Assembly (NCBI GenBank): GCA_014193115.1
Contig: BJHQ01000004.1
Coordinates: 248,001-312,000 of the forward strand
Source of the DNA: Planctomycetota bacterium
Lineage (GTDB): Bacteria; Planctomycetota; UBA11346
Direction: 5' to 3'
DNA length: 64,000 nt
Positions 16,134-24,909 of the stretch are shown piece by piece. The notes beneath the pieces are model-generated. The model searched no databases. It saw only the letters and a list, made by a program, of their open reading frames with translations, and had not been told where the DNA came from. Every line of letters begins with the position of its first letter. Position 1 is the first letter of the stretch. The position numbers were made by a program, and so were the translations under genes.

Positions 16134-17471
16134 ATGCGCGTCCTGCTGCTGGTGGACCATAAGTGGAGGGATTTGCCGGGCGCAGCCTGGCTGGCCCTGG
16201 CCGGCGAACGTCGTGGGCACCGAGTGCGGCTGGTGCGCAACGGTTTCCACTGGGAAACTGCTTGGCGGTTGCGGCCCGATGTGGTGGTCGTCAACCACCT
16301 GCTCGAAGCGCCCCACCGGCAGCAGATGATGGCCCTGGCCCAACTTGGTGTCGATACCGTGGTGCTGCCCACCGAGGGCATCCCGACCCTGACCGGCGTC
16401 CGTGATCTGCATGCCGGGGTCGGGGCCGATTATTCCTCGGTGGCCCGTTTCTGCGCGTGGAACCAGCCGATGCACGATCGCATGGTCGAACTGGGCGTGA
16501 TGCCGGCGGAGCGCATCCCGGTGGTCGGCGTGCCGCGCTTCGATCTGTATCGGCCGCCACTTGATCGATTGCTGCCCGATCGGCGCAGCGTGTGCCAGAC
16601 CTTCGGCCTTGATCCGAACCGGCCGGTGGTGGTGTGGGCCACCAATTTCCCAGCCGCAGGAAGCTGGGAGCGTGACCCGTATTTCTATCGCCATGATTGG
16701 CGCCGTCTCGGACTCGACCGAACCCTCGGTGATTGCGAGACGTTTTGCCTCGCAGACATCCGTTGCCGCGACGCGTCTTTGGCGGCGGTTTGCAGTCTTG
16801 TCGAACGGATGCCGGCGGTGCAGGTGCTGGTGAAGCCCCATCCGGGCGATGATCTCGGGTGGTTCCGCAAGCACATGGCGGGATTCCCGACCGGCCGGGC
16901 GGCCCTGGTCGAACAAGCCTACATCTGGGAGGTCCTGCCTGCCGCCGACGTCCTGGTCAAACGATCGTGCACCACCGGAGTCGAGGCGTGGATCCTGGGC
17001 CAACGCACCATCGAACTGCAACCCGATCCGGCGATGCATTATTACAGTCCTGAGCACGCTGCCGGATCGCACATGGCGACCGATGCCGATGCGCTGGTCA
17101 GGCTGGTCACAGCGGCGATCGCCGGCGAACCGGAATCTCAGTCGGTGCTTGCCGCTCGCCAGGCCTTCATCAGCCGCTGGTGCTTCCGCGCCGACGGCCG
17201 ATCGACCGAACGGTTCCTCGATGTGTTGGATGGTTTGGCGGCAGAGCGGGCCGCGGCCGGCCGCAGCCCAGCAGCCCCGGATCGGTGCGCGTTCCAGGCG
17301 CCGATCATGCGGGTGATGCGCCAGGCGGTGCTCTCCTTCCACGATTACCGCCTGCACGACCGGCGTCTTTACGGCAGAAGCGGCCTCGATCGCCTGGGCC
17401 GCCTGGACAAATGGCACCGCGACCGGGACGCCGAACCGTGGTTCGACCGGATGGATCCGCTCTTCGCCTGA
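16134..17471 (+). CDS. Surface carbohydrate biosynthesis protein (GT-B-like)
   Basis: Protein of 445 residues resembling the surface-carbohydrate-biosynthesis family (GT-B-like, related to CDP-glycerol/KpsS-type transferases). Visible segments are MRVLLLVDHKWRDLPG, VVLPTEGIPT, VVWATNFPAAGSW, the donor-domain VLVKPHPGDD and VKRSCTTGVEAWILGQRTIE. It probably transfers a sugar or activated alcohol phosphate in the cytoplasm. Its ATG is one base after the oxygenase stop, so translation is coupled. It converges with the KpsS-like gene, with only ten bases between stops. Confidence 0.72.
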   Translation: MRVLLLVDHKWRDLPGAAWLALAGERRGHRVRLVRNGFHWETAWRLRPDVVVVNHLLEAPHRQQMMALAQLGVDTVVLPTEGIPTLTGVRDLHAGVGADYSSVARFCAWNQPMHDRMVELGVMPAERIPVVGVPRFDLYRPPLDRLLPDRRSVCQTFGLDPNRPVVVWATNFPAAGSWERDPYFYRHDWRRLGLDRTLGDCETFCLADIRCRDASLAAVCSLVERMPAVQVLVKPHPGDDLGWFRKHMAGFPTGRAALVEQAYIWEVLPAADVLVKRSCTTGVEAWILGQRTIELQPDPAMHYYSPEHAAGSHMATDADALVRLVTAAIAGEPESQSVLAARQAFISRWCFRADGRSTERFLDVLDGLAAERAAAGRSPAAPDRCAFQAPIMRVMRQAVLSFHDYRLHDRRLYGRSGLDRLGRLDKWHRDRDAEPWFDRMDPLFA

Positions 17472-17481
17472 CCCAGTCCGT

Positions 17482-18918
17482 TCAGGTTTCCAACTGCTTC
17501 GCTGCCAAGGCGAAACCTGCAGCGGATGTCGCCAGTTTGGCTGCGTCTGCGGTATAGAGCTCGCCGGGAACCGTCGCGGCCCAGCACGTACCAAGGAACC
17601 GGGCCAGCCGTTCCTCATCCGGCCGCGCCGCGCCGGCGATGGCTGCTGCTACCGCCTGCTCAGGTGTCTCGACATCGGTGGTCAGCCCGGCTCCGCGGTA
17701 AAACGAAGCACCAAGCGTGATCACTGGCAATCCCGCCATCAATGATTCGAAGCCGACCTTGCTGTTGACCGTCACCACCGCCTGGGCCTGTCTGGCCAGC
17801 ACCAGGCTGTTCAGGTGGGGCGGCGCCAGGACCAGTTTCCCCCCGGCAACCAGGCGTCTGAGCGGCTCGACATCGTAGCTGCCGATGGCTGCGGGATGTT
17901 CCTTGGTCACCACGGTCCAGCCATCGGGCAGGGCCGCCGTCAGGCGCTCCAGCAGCTTCATCTGGTCGAAGCACTGCGGGCAGCGGAAGGTGAGCTGCAC
18001 GTCCCACGGCACGTGCAGCGGATAATAGATGAAACGGCTGTTTGGCGCAGGCACGGAATAACTGCCGCGCAGACGGCGGCTGCGCAACAGGCGGCGGAGC
18101 TGCTCCACCGCCTGGGGACGGATGGCCGAGAACTCCTCGGTGCGGCGGAGCAGGAAAGCCCTGCTGAATTTGTTCCAGAACCGACTGAGGAAATCCACGC
18201 TGAGGATCTTGCCCAGGCTGGCTGCCTTGAAGAACAGCTGATCCTTTTCCGGCATCAGGAAGGCCGGCTGGGCGAGGAACGCGCGCCGCGCCTGGTCGGC
18301 CTTGGCGATGGCCTCGTCATCTGGTCGGATGCCGAGGATGTCGACGAAGAAGCTGTCTCGGGTGAACAGCAGGCGGCCAGGAAACATACCCGGCTCCATC
18401 GACAGGTGCGGCGTGCCGGCAAGACGGCACCACGCGCGCAGCGCCAGGATCGATGCGAAGCCACCGAGCTCCTGGACCACCGGAACGTGTCTGCGATCCC
18501 GGAGCAACGATTCGATCGCGAGCAGCCGGCGCCAGAACTTGAGCCTGGTTGCCGCGGCGGACAGCCGGTTGTTGACCTGTTCGTGCAAGAGTTGCCAGGC
18601 TTCGGGCGGGCGGCCGAAATGCTCGGCGGTCGCGGTTTCGTCGATCCGTTCCGGAATCGACCGCAGCGCCTTCTGCACCGGCAGGAAGGGCATGCCCTCT
18701 TTGACGCACAGCTGATCGGCGATCTCGTTGAAACTGAGCAACGTCGTCCGCCGCCACGGCCAGCCCGGTTGGCGGGAACAATCAATGTAATAGCGGGCAT
18801 CCCGCACCGCGAGCACGGCGATGATGACTTGTTCCTCGGGGGCTTCGCCCCCGCGGCCCTGCGGGCCTGTTCCAGCTCTGCTTCGCTCCGCGCTGCGCAG
18901 GCCGCACGCCTTCGGCAT
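17482..18918 (-). CDS. Capsule polysaccharide protein, KpsS/KpsC-like transferase
   Basis: Protein resembling the capsule_synth family: the donor-type motifs VTKEHPAAIGSY and TVNSKVGFESLMAGLPVITLG lie in the last 150 residues, before the C-terminal AAAIAGAARPDEERLARFLG. KpsS/KpsC enzymes add Kdo linkers to capsule lipid anchors; related proteins serve other glycans. The start is uncertain. The frame stays open upstream to 19266, but 18837-19069 is a run of hairpins reading as low-complexity protein. I give the ATG at 18918; GTG 18816 sits at the first credible domain sequence (VLAVRDARYYID), and ATG 19020 or 19089 are other options. Last gene of the long minus-strand unit. Confidence 0.72.
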   Translation of the reverse strand: MPKACGLRSAERSRAGTGPQGRGGEAPEEQVIIAVLAVRDARYYIDCSRQPGWPWRRTTLLSFNEIADQLCVKEGMPFLPVQKALRSIPERIDETATAEHFGRPPEAWQLLHEQVNNRLSAAATRLKFWRRLLAIESLLRDRRHVPVVQELGGFASILALRAWCRLAGTPHLSMEPGMFPGRLLFTRDSFFVDILGIRPDDEAIAKADQARRAFLAQPAFLMPEKDQLFFKAASLGKILSVDFLSRFWNKFSRAFLLRRTEEFSAIRPQAVEQLRRLLRSRRLRGSYSVPAPNSRFIYYPLHVPWDVQLTFRCPQCFDQMKLLERLTAALPDGWTVVTKEHPAAIGSYDVEPLRRLVAGGKLVLAPPHLNSLVLARQAQAVVTVNSKVGFESLMAGLPVITLGASFYRGAGLTTDVETPEQAVAAAIAGAARPDEERLARFLGTCWAATVPGELYTADAAKLATSAAGFALAAKQLET

Positions 18919-19069
18919 GCTGCCGCCTAGCGGCGGCGCCTGCTCCGCCCCCCGGCCTTTGTCGCAGCTCGATTCCGCCAGCTTCGATGACGGAATCGAA
19001 GGCGGATGGGCTTCGCCCATCGTATCCGCCCACCGCTGCTCGGCGGCCGTCCCGTCGCTGTGCGACGGG
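18837..19069. repeat. Hairpin-rich insertion
   Basis: A 233-base run of GC-rich perfect hairpins with three-base loops: CGGGGGC-TTC-GCCCCCG (18837-18853), GGCCC-TGC-GGGCC (18855-18867), GATTCCG..CGGAATC (18971-18997), GATGGGC-TTC-GCCCATC (19005-19021) and CCCGTCGC-TGT-GCGACGGG (19051-19069). It sits between the SGNH-type gene and the KpsS-like gene and stays open in the latter's frame. It looks like a REP/mobile palindromic cluster rather than protein sequence. Confidence 0.75.
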
Positions 19070-19103
19070 TCCCTGGGAGCCTCTGGCATGGGCGGGGCAT
19101 GGT

Positions 19104-20177
19104 TCAAGGTCGGGACCCTGCGGCAACCATCCCGGCCAAGGTTGGGCAAGCTGCCACCAGGCGGCCGACCAAGATCGCATAGGCATCTTCGTCGGCATGG
19201 TAGCCATCCATGGCATGCTCGTCGCCGAGACCGAGCTCGGCCAGATCGCTGGCATCGACCAGGCATCCGCCGTGGCGGCCCAGGATGATGGAAACCTCAG
19301 CCGGAAGACGGTCGAGGTAGGCGTAGGCACCTCCTTTGGCCGGATCGTGCATCTCTGCCCAGATGCTGTGGGCGAACGGCGGCAAAAAGCCGGCGATGAC
19401 GATGCCTTTCACGTCGCACCACGTCGCGACACGGTCGAGCTCCTTCAGCATGTCCGGGTCGGGCGCGGTTCCGGTCTCGAATTTGTCGCCACCGCTGGCG
19501 ATGCGCTGCCTGGCCTCTTTGAGCCGTTCATCGAGAGGGACTTGCTGCCATGGTCGCGGCGGCGCACCTTGCCGTTCGTAAGCGGTGCTGCCGTCGATCC
19601 GGTACCCTCCAAGCCGATTGATCGCCGCCAGGCCGATGCGGTCACCTGCGGCGATGAACGGATCGAAACGTTGCTGCGCCAGGCCTTTCCAGACCTCGGG
19701 CCAGTGGTTGAACACCACCTGATCCGCAGCGGGATCTTCCAGAGCCGGCGGAATCACGGCGAGGTGGCGCCTCTGCCAGCCCGCATGGAAGAAATTCTGG
19801 TCCAGACCAAGGATCAGGACCTTGGGCAATTGTGGGGAGCGCTCCAGGAATGGCCGGACGTCGGCCAAGCTGGTGATCCCGAAGCCGGCGTTGACGAAAG
19901 TTGCCGGCTTCAACCAGGTGCCACGGATCACCGCGGTGCGCGATGTCCCCAGAGCAAGCACCTGTACCGGCCCGTGCTGTCGAATCAGTTCGAGCTTGAA
20001 CGCCGCAGCTTGGTGGCGGAAGGCCGGCCAATACCGGAAGGCATCGTCATCGATTGGCCTGGAGGTGGCTTCACGCACCACCGCTACTGCTGGCATCCAC
20101 TCGCCGGAACGATGCAGTATCAGCCAAGGGATGCCGATGAGCAGCAGCAGAGGGAGCAGGAATAGGAGGCGGCGCAT
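19104..20177 (-). CDS. SGNH-hydrolase-like partner of the MBOAT acyltransferase
   Basis: Protein of 357 residues with one N-terminal membrane helix or signal anchor (about 4-21), so it is periplasmic. VLALGTSRTAV (GTSR at 77-80) supplies the probable nucleophile-type block, and DGYHADEDAY near residue 324 supplies a D..H pair as in SGNH/GDSL esterases. In alginate, peptidoglycan and teichoic-acid acylation systems (AlgJ/X, PatB, DltD) such proteins complete transfer of acyl groups delivered by an MBOAT protein. Two bases separate it from the MBOAT stop. Role inferred from motifs and context. Confidence 0.7.
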   Translation of the reverse strand: MRRLLFLLPLLLLIGIPWLILHRSGEWMPAVAVVREATSRPIDDDAFRYWPAFRHQAAAFKLELIRQHGPVQVLALGTSRTAVIRGTWLKPATFVNAGFGITSLADVRPFLERSPQLPKVLILGLDQNFFHAGWQRRHLAVIPPALEDPAADQVVFNHWPEVWKGLAQQRFDPFIAAGDRIGLAAINRLGGYRIDGSTAYERQGAPPRPWQQVPLDERLKEARQRIASGGDKFETGTAPDPDMLKELDRVATWCDVKGIVIAGFLPPFAHSIWAEMHDPAKGGAYAYLDRLPAEVSIILGRHGGCLVDASDLAELGLGDEHAMDGYHADEDAYAILVGRLVAACPTLAGMVAAGSRP

Positions 20178-20179
20178 GA

Positions 20180-21628
20180 TCAGAACTGAAAATAGATGAA
20201 ATCACGGCGGCCATAGGTTCCCAGCAGCAGCACCGCCAGGATCAACCCGTAGTAGACCGGCCAGCGCACCCACCGCGATTGGCGATGGAAGATCGCTGCC
20301 CAACCATGGCGAAGGTGACAATACTCAACGACATGCACCGCGATCGCCAGGAATGCCGCCGTCTGGACTGCAAATCTGGTCGCACCGCTTTCGGCAATGG
20401 TGCGCAGCGGCTTCAGGCCAACGTGCCACGGGTCGATCATGGCGGCCAACATGTGCGCGGCGTCAGTCGCGGATGCCGCCCTGAAGAACACCCAGGCGAC
20501 CGTGACTGTGGCCACGGTGAGCAGCCAGCCGAGCAGGTTTCTGACCAACGCAATGCGTCCGCTGCTCAGCGGAAACCGTTTTTCCCAGGTTGCCGCTATC
20601 AGGAAAGCTGTTCCGTGGATCAGTCCCCAGATGACAAAGGTCCAAGCCGCGCCATGCCACAGGCCGCTGATCGCGAACACGGTCAGGATGTTCACGGCCC
20701 AGCGCCACGCCGGCACGCGGTTCCCGCCAAGGGGCAGGTAGACGTAGTCACGAAACCAGGTCGACAGCGAGATGTGCCAGCGCCGCCAGAAGTCGGTCAA
20801 CGAGGTGGCCAGGTACGGCAACCGGAAATTCACCATCAGCTCATACCCAAGGCACCGCGCCGCACCTCGGGCGATGTCGGAATACCCGCTGAAATCAGCC
20901 CAGATTTGCAGAGAGAACGCCAGTGAGACGAGGATCAGTGATGGCGCTGACAGTTCCTGCCAATGACCGAAGCCATAATCGCAGAAGGGGGCCAACGTGT
21001 CGGCGATGGCCATTTTTTTCAGTAGACCCCACAGGATCAGCTGCATGCCGCTGGTCAGGTTGCTCGGGTGTCGGTGCGGTCCGGCCATGAATTGGGGCAG
21101 CAGGTTTTGTGGACGCTCGATCGGGCCGGCCACCAGCTGCGGGAAGAACATCACGTAGAGTGCGTAACGCAGCGGATCGCGTTCCGCCGGACAGGTGCCG
21201 CGATGGACCTCAATGACATAGGCCAGGCTCTGGAAGGTGTGGAAGGACAGCCCGATGGGCAGGAGGATGCCGAGGGCCGCCACCGGATAGTTCCAGCCGA
21301 TGGCGGCAGCCAACGTCTGCAGATTGACCGCCATGAAATCAGCATATTTGAAGACAGCCAGGATGCCCACAGTGACCGCGATCGAACCAGCCAGCCACCA
21401 GGTGCGGATGCGGTGATCGCTGCTGGCGGCAATGGCCCGGCCGGCCACATAATCGACCGCGATGGTCGTTGCCAGAATCAGCAGATAGACCGGGATGAAG
21501 GCCATGTAGAACCAGCAGCTGGCAACGAGCAGCCAGAGCTGGCCGGCCCGCACCCGGTTGCTGAGACCGCGGTCGACGACCAGCACCAGGGCGAAGAACC
21601 AGACGAACTGCCAGCTGTTGAACAGCAC
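20180..21628 (-). CDS. MBOAT family O-acyltransferase (AlgI-like)
   Basis: Integral membrane protein of 482 residues and about ten helices, carrying the AlgI/DltB-type motifs FWRRWHISLSTWFRDY (280-295) and GLWHGAAWTFVIWG with the invariant histidine near 325. It moves acyl (usually acetyl) groups across the inner membrane for O-acetylation of exported polysaccharide. It pairs with the periplasmic SGNH-like protein encoded immediately downstream. It starts with ATG 13 bases after the NeuB-like stop. The acylated sugar is probably part of the glycan made by this locus. Confidence 0.9.
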   Translation of the reverse strand: MLFNSWQFVWFFALVLVVDRGLSNRVRAGQLWLLVASCWFYMAFIPVYLLILATTIAVDYVAGRAIAASSDHRIRTWWLAGSIAVTVGILAVFKYADFMAVNLQTLAAAIGWNYPVAALGILLPIGLSFHTFQSLAYVIEVHRGTCPAERDPLRYALYVMFFPQLVAGPIERPQNLLPQFMAGPHRHPSNLTSGMQLILWGLLKKMAIADTLAPFCDYGFGHWQELSAPSLILVSLAFSLQIWADFSGYSDIARGAARCLGYELMVNFRLPYLATSLTDFWRRWHISLSTWFRDYVYLPLGGNRVPAWRWAVNILTVFAISGLWHGAAWTFVIWGLIHGTAFLIAATWEKRFPLSSGRIALVRNLLGWLLTVATVTVAWVFFRAASATDAAHMLAAMIDPWHVGLKPLRTIAESGATRFAVQTAAFLAIAVHVVEYCHLRHGWAAIFHRQSRWVRWPVYYGLILAVLLLGTYGRRDFIYFQF

Positions 21629-21641
21629 GACCGACGTGGGT

Positions 21642-22508
21642 TCAGCGGGCGATCTTGCGTTTGAGCTTGCTGCGCTGGGGTTGTTCGATCGGCAGCAGCT
21701 CTTCGGGCTTGTACGACAACGCCTTGGCCACGGCCTTCATATCCCGGCAGATGCGGCGCAGTCCTTCGGGCTCCAGGCTGGCGGCATGGTCGGTGCCCTT
21801 CCAGGTCCGATCGAGGGTGAAATGGCGCTCGATCCATTCCGCGCCGAGGACGAACGCTGCGGTATCCACGGCGATGCCCAGGTGATGTCCGCTGAAGCCG
21901 ATGGCCTTCACCCGGTCGCCATAGGTTTCGCGCAGCCGGGTCAGTTCGAGCAGGCAGATCTGCTCGAAGGGCACCGGATAGCCGCTGGTGCAGGCATAGA
22001 CCACGAGGCGTTCACGCGCTTGATTGGCGAAGAAGTCGATCAGCGCCCGTTCTTCTGCCCGGGTGGTCATGCCCAGCGACACGTGGATATCGCCGCGATA
22101 ATCGTCGCGCAGAATCCGCAGTAATTCGAGGTCGGTATTGCACGCCGAGGGGACCTTGATGAAGCGCGGATCAAGGCCGACGATCTCACGGGCCGAGGTG
22201 CAGTCCCACACGCTGGTTGCATAGTCGATGCCGACATGGCGGCAGTGGCGCTGCAGATGGGCATGCTGCTCGATGGTGAACTCAAGGAATTCGCGGTGTT
22301 CGCCATAGGTCGAGCCATAGGCGTGCATCGGATTGGGATGCGGGGCGGCAAATTCCTCGGGCGTCAGCAGTTCGCGGTTGCAGCGCTTCTGGAACTTGGC
22401 CACATCGGCGCCGGTGAGTTTGGCCATCGCCACCAATTGCTCGGCGATCTGCAAGTCGCCTTTGTGGTTGCAGCCGATCTCGGCGATGACGGTGGCGGGT
22501 GTACGCAT
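21642..22508 (-). CDS. Short NeuB-family nonulosonate synthase
   Basis: Condenses phosphoenolpyruvate with a six-carbon amino sugar or sugar phosphate to a nine-carbon nonulosonate. The 288-residue product has the NeuB TIM-barrel motifs VIAEIGCNHKGD (7-18), VAKFQKR, KVPSACNT and IERHFTLDRTWKGTDHAASL. It stops where the barrel ends and lacks the C-terminal antifreeze-like (SAF) domain of typical NeuB and PseI, which are about 60 residues longer. It lies 87 bases after the CMP-sugar synthetase/HAD fusion, suggesting a matched pair. Neu5Ac, Kdn or a legionaminate-type product cannot be told apart from sequence alone. Confidence 0.82.
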   Translation of the reverse strand: MRTPATVIAEIGCNHKGDLQIAEQLVAMAKLTGADVAKFQKRCNRELLTPEEFAAPHPNPMHAYGSTYGEHREFLEFTIEQHAHLQRHCRHVGIDYATSVWDCTSAREIVGLDPRFIKVPSACNTDLELLRILRDDYRGDIHVSLGMTTRAEERALIDFFANQARERLVVYACTSGYPVPFEQICLLELTRLRETYGDRVKAIGFSGHHLGIAVDTAAFVLGAEWIERHFTLDRTWKGTDHAASLEPEGLRRICRDMKAVAKALSYKPEELLPIEQPQRSKLKRKIAR

Positions 22509-22595
22509 CAGAGGTCCCTGGCTATCGCAAGTGGCGTTCGTGGGCGGGATGCTGGCGCCGATCTGTGATCCGCCAAGTCTCGAAGTCGTCCCGAA

Positions 22596-23744
22596 TCAGT
22601 GGACTCGGGACGATCGGATCAGGTCGGCGAAAGCCCGGACGCAGCCGCCGCCGCCAGGTTGAGCGAAAATCCGGTCGGCTGCCGCCTGCACTTCAGGATC
22701 GGCGTCGGAGGGGCAGGCGCCATAACCGCACAGACGAAGCGCCGGCAGATCATTGAAATCGTCGCCGATATAGGCCACCTGGTCGAGCCCGATGCCGAGG
22801 TCGGCGCACCACCGGCGCAGCACGGCGACCTTGTCCTTGGATCCTGGAGCATAGCGCTCGATCTTCAGCTTGCGCATCCGGGAGTGCACCGACGGGGAAT
22901 CCTCGGCGGTGATCACGCCCAGCTCGACGCCCGTTTCCTTCTTCAAGCGCAGCATGCCGGCGGCGTCGCGGGTGTTGAATTTCTTCAGGGCTTCGCCGTC
23001 TGGGCCATAGAACATGCCGCCATCAGTCAGGGTCCCATCGACATCGGTGGCGAGCAGCTTGATGTTGGCCAGCCGATGCTGCTTGGCCTGCTCCAGAAAG
23101 GTTTCGACCACCGGCCAATCCTCGGGCTCGTCGATCTCAACTGCGCTTTCCGCAGGCATCTCCACCGCCACGGTCGACGCGCCGAGCCGGCAGCCGGTGG
23201 CCAGCCAGGACTCCCGGGTGGTCAGATAGAACGCGCCGTTCTCCATCAAATGCCCGGCGAAGTCCTGGCGCCGGGGACGGCGGAGGGGATCATAGTTCAC
23301 CGGTTTGGCCAGATTGCCGACCGTTTCCCACAAGAAACGTTTCTGCCTGACCACGGACAAGGCGCTGGTGGCGCCAGCTTCCTTCCGCTTGCGGAAGCCG
23401 TCGGCCAAGTCGCCAGCGGTGAGCAGCGGACTGGTTGCCTGGATCAGCACCAGATCGTCAAAAGCACCCATCTTCGGCAACGCATCGTGGATCACCGACT
23501 CGGTGCTGGCGGTGGCAGTGGCGGTCGCCGGATCGCGATCCAAAACGGTCACGCCGGGGATCAGCGCGGCGACGCGGGCGATGGCCGGATCGTCGGTCGA
23601 GACATACACCCGGTCGATCAGCGGACAGCCGGCGGCGGCGCGCAAGGTCCAATGGATCAACGGGCGTCCGGCGATCGGTTTGAGATTCTTCCCAGGAATC
23701 CCCTGGGATCCGCCACGGGCGGGAATGAGGGCGACGGCGGTCAT
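22596..23744 (-). CDS. CMP-nonulosonate synthetase fused to KdsC-like HAD phosphatase
   Basis: Two-domain protein of 382 residues. The first 220 are a cytidylyltransferase (NeuA/PseF/KdsB group) with LIPARGGSQGIPGKNLKPI (6-24) and LIQATSPLL. Residues about 226-382 are a HAD phosphatase of the KdsC type with DVDGTLTDGGMFY (234-246), NTRDAAGMLRL and YIGDDFNDLPAL. It would remove a phosphate from a nine-carbon sugar phosphate and activate the product with CMP. Such NeuA-HAD fusions exist in other bacteria and in animal CMAS. It lies four bases upstream of the short NeuB-type synthase's spacer and downstream of pseI, all on one strand. Confidence 0.88.
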   Translation of the reverse strand: MTAVALIPARGGSQGIPGKNLKPIAGRPLIHWTLRAAAGCPLIDRVYVSTDDPAIARVAALIPGVTVLDRDPATATATASTESVIHDALPKMGAFDDLVLIQATSPLLTAGDLADGFRKRKEAGATSALSVVRQKRFLWETVGNLAKPVNYDPLRRPRRQDFAGHLMENGAFYLTTRESWLATGCRLGASTVAVEMPAESAVEIDEPEDWPVVETFLEQAKQHRLANIKLLATDVDGTLTDGGMFYGPDGEALKKFNTRDAAGMLRLKKETGVELGVITAEDSPSVHSRMRKLKIERYAPGSKDKVAVLRRWCADLGIGLDQVAYIGDDFNDLPALRLCGYGACPSDADPEVQAAADRIFAQPGGGGCVRAFADLIRSSRVH

Positions 23745-24859
23745 GGTTGAGCCATTGCCGGAGCCAGCAGCTCCCAGGCAAGCGGGGTACCGGCAGCCAC
23801 GGCGCGCACGAAGCGGCGGCCGAGCACCTCATCGGCGTGACGGGTGTGCAGCCCGTGACCTGGGCGGATCGAGCGGACATTGCGTTCGGTGACCGCCTCG
23901 CCTGCCGCCACGTCAGCGACCACGAACAGCGAACGACGCAGGATCCGACTGCCGATTTCCTTGGGCGACGGCGTGAAGCGCACCCGGCCCAGAGCCTGCT
24001 CGGCGCTCCGCACCATCCGGGCCATCACGGCGAATTCAGCGGGTTCCAGCGAGAACGCAGCGTCAGGGCCGCCATCGCTGCGGCGCAGCGTCAGATGCTT
24101 CTCGATAATCGCCGCGCCCAGAGCCACCGCCGCCACCGGCACGCTGGCCCCGTCGGCTCCGCCATCGAGGGGGAACAGCGTGTGGTCGGACAATCCGGCG
24201 ATGCAGTCGAACGCCGAGGCCAACTGTGGAATGGTGTGGAGGTCGACCTCATCCGCCGGCGTCGGATAGGCGCTGGTGCACTTCAACAGGGCGAGCTGGG
24301 AACAACCAGCAGAACGGGCGGTGCGGACCGCTTCGTCGATCTCGGCCAGGGTGGCCATGCCGGTGGACATGATGACCGGCAGGCCGGTGGCTGCGCAGCG
24401 CCGGATCAGGGGCAGATCGACCAACTCAAAGCTGGCAATCTTCCACGCTGGAACGTCGAGCGACCGTAGGAAATCCACCGCGCTGGTATCGAACGGCGAG
24501 GAAAAACAGGTCAATCCCAGGCTTTTCGCTTCCGCCATCAGTGGCGCGTGCCACTCCCACGGGGTCATCGCCTCGGCGTACAAATCATGGAGCTGACGGC
24601 CATCCCATCGGGTGCCGGAGGCGATGCGGAACTCAGGCCGGTCGCTGCGGATGGTGATGGTGTCAGGCGTGTAGGTCTGGAGCTTCACGGCATCGGCGCC
24701 CGCCGCCGCCGCCGCCCGGACCAACTCCATCGCCCGATCCAGCGATTGTCCGTGGTTGGCTGACAGCTCAGCGATCAGATAGGTCGGATGGCCCGGCCCG
24801 ATGGCCCGGCCGGCGATGGGAAACCCGGTCATACCCGATGCTAGCCGCGATTGGCTCAC
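23741..24859 (-). CDS. pseI: Pseudaminic acid synthase
   Basis: Condenses 2,4-diacetamido-2,4,6-trideoxy-L-altrose with phosphoenolpyruvate to pseudaminic acid. The 372-residue product has IAELSANHGQSLDRAMEL, VKLQTYTPDTITI, WKIASFELVDLPLI and IEKHLTLRRSDGGPDAAFSL, and a C-terminal SAF/antifreeze domain (RRSLFVVADVAAGEAVT..RSIRPGHGL). These are PseI hallmarks and length is normal. ATG 24859 or 24832 can start it; both lie in the short divergent spacer shared with the VapB-like antitoxin, whose operator pair is at 24880-24902. It overlaps the CMP-synthetase/HAD gene by four bases. Confidence 0.92.
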   Translation of the reverse strand: MSQSRLASGMTGFPIAGRAIGPGHPTYLIAELSANHGQSLDRAMELVRAAAAAGADAVKLQTYTPDTITIRSDRPEFRIASGTRWDGRQLHDLYAEAMTPWEWHAPLMAEAKSLGLTCFSSPFDTSAVDFLRSLDVPAWKIASFELVDLPLIRRCAATGLPVIMSTGMATLAEIDEAVRTARSAGCSQLALLKCTSAYPTPADEVDLHTIPQLASAFDCIAGLSDHTLFPLDGGADGASVPVAAVALGAAIIEKHLTLRRSDGGPDAAFSLEPAEFAVMARMVRSAEQALGRVRFTPSPKEIGSRILRRSLFVVADVAAGEAVTERNVRSIRPGHGLHTRHADEVLGRRFVRAVAAGTPLAWELLAPAMAQP

Positions 24860-24879
24860 GGAATCGGTCGGTCGCTAGC

Positions 24880-24902
24880 GTGTACACGGGATCAGTGTAC
24901 AC
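24880..24902. promoter_or_regulatory. Paired GTGTACAC operator
   Basis: Two perfect palindromes GTGTACAC at 24880-24887 and 24895-24902, starting 15 bases apart, just upstream of the antitoxin ATG at 24910 and 21-48 bases from the possible pseI starts on the other strand. Paired palindromes directly before an antitoxin gene are the usual autoregulatory operator of VapBC-type systems. Confidence 0.7.
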
Positions 24903-24909
24903 TGATTTC

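Noticed and set aside
16017-17618. Minus-strand frame of about 533 codons opposite the surface-carbohydrate gene
   Set aside because: Shadow of a supported gene; no recognisable domain or ribosome site.
17815-18930. Plus-strand frame of about 371 codons opposite the KpsS-like gene
   Set aside because: Mirror of conserved capsule motifs; low-complexity product.
18919-19266. Upstream extension of the KpsS-like protein to 594 residues
   Set aside because: The added part is translated hairpin DNA and overlaps the end of the SGNH-type gene; unlikely to be conserved protein.
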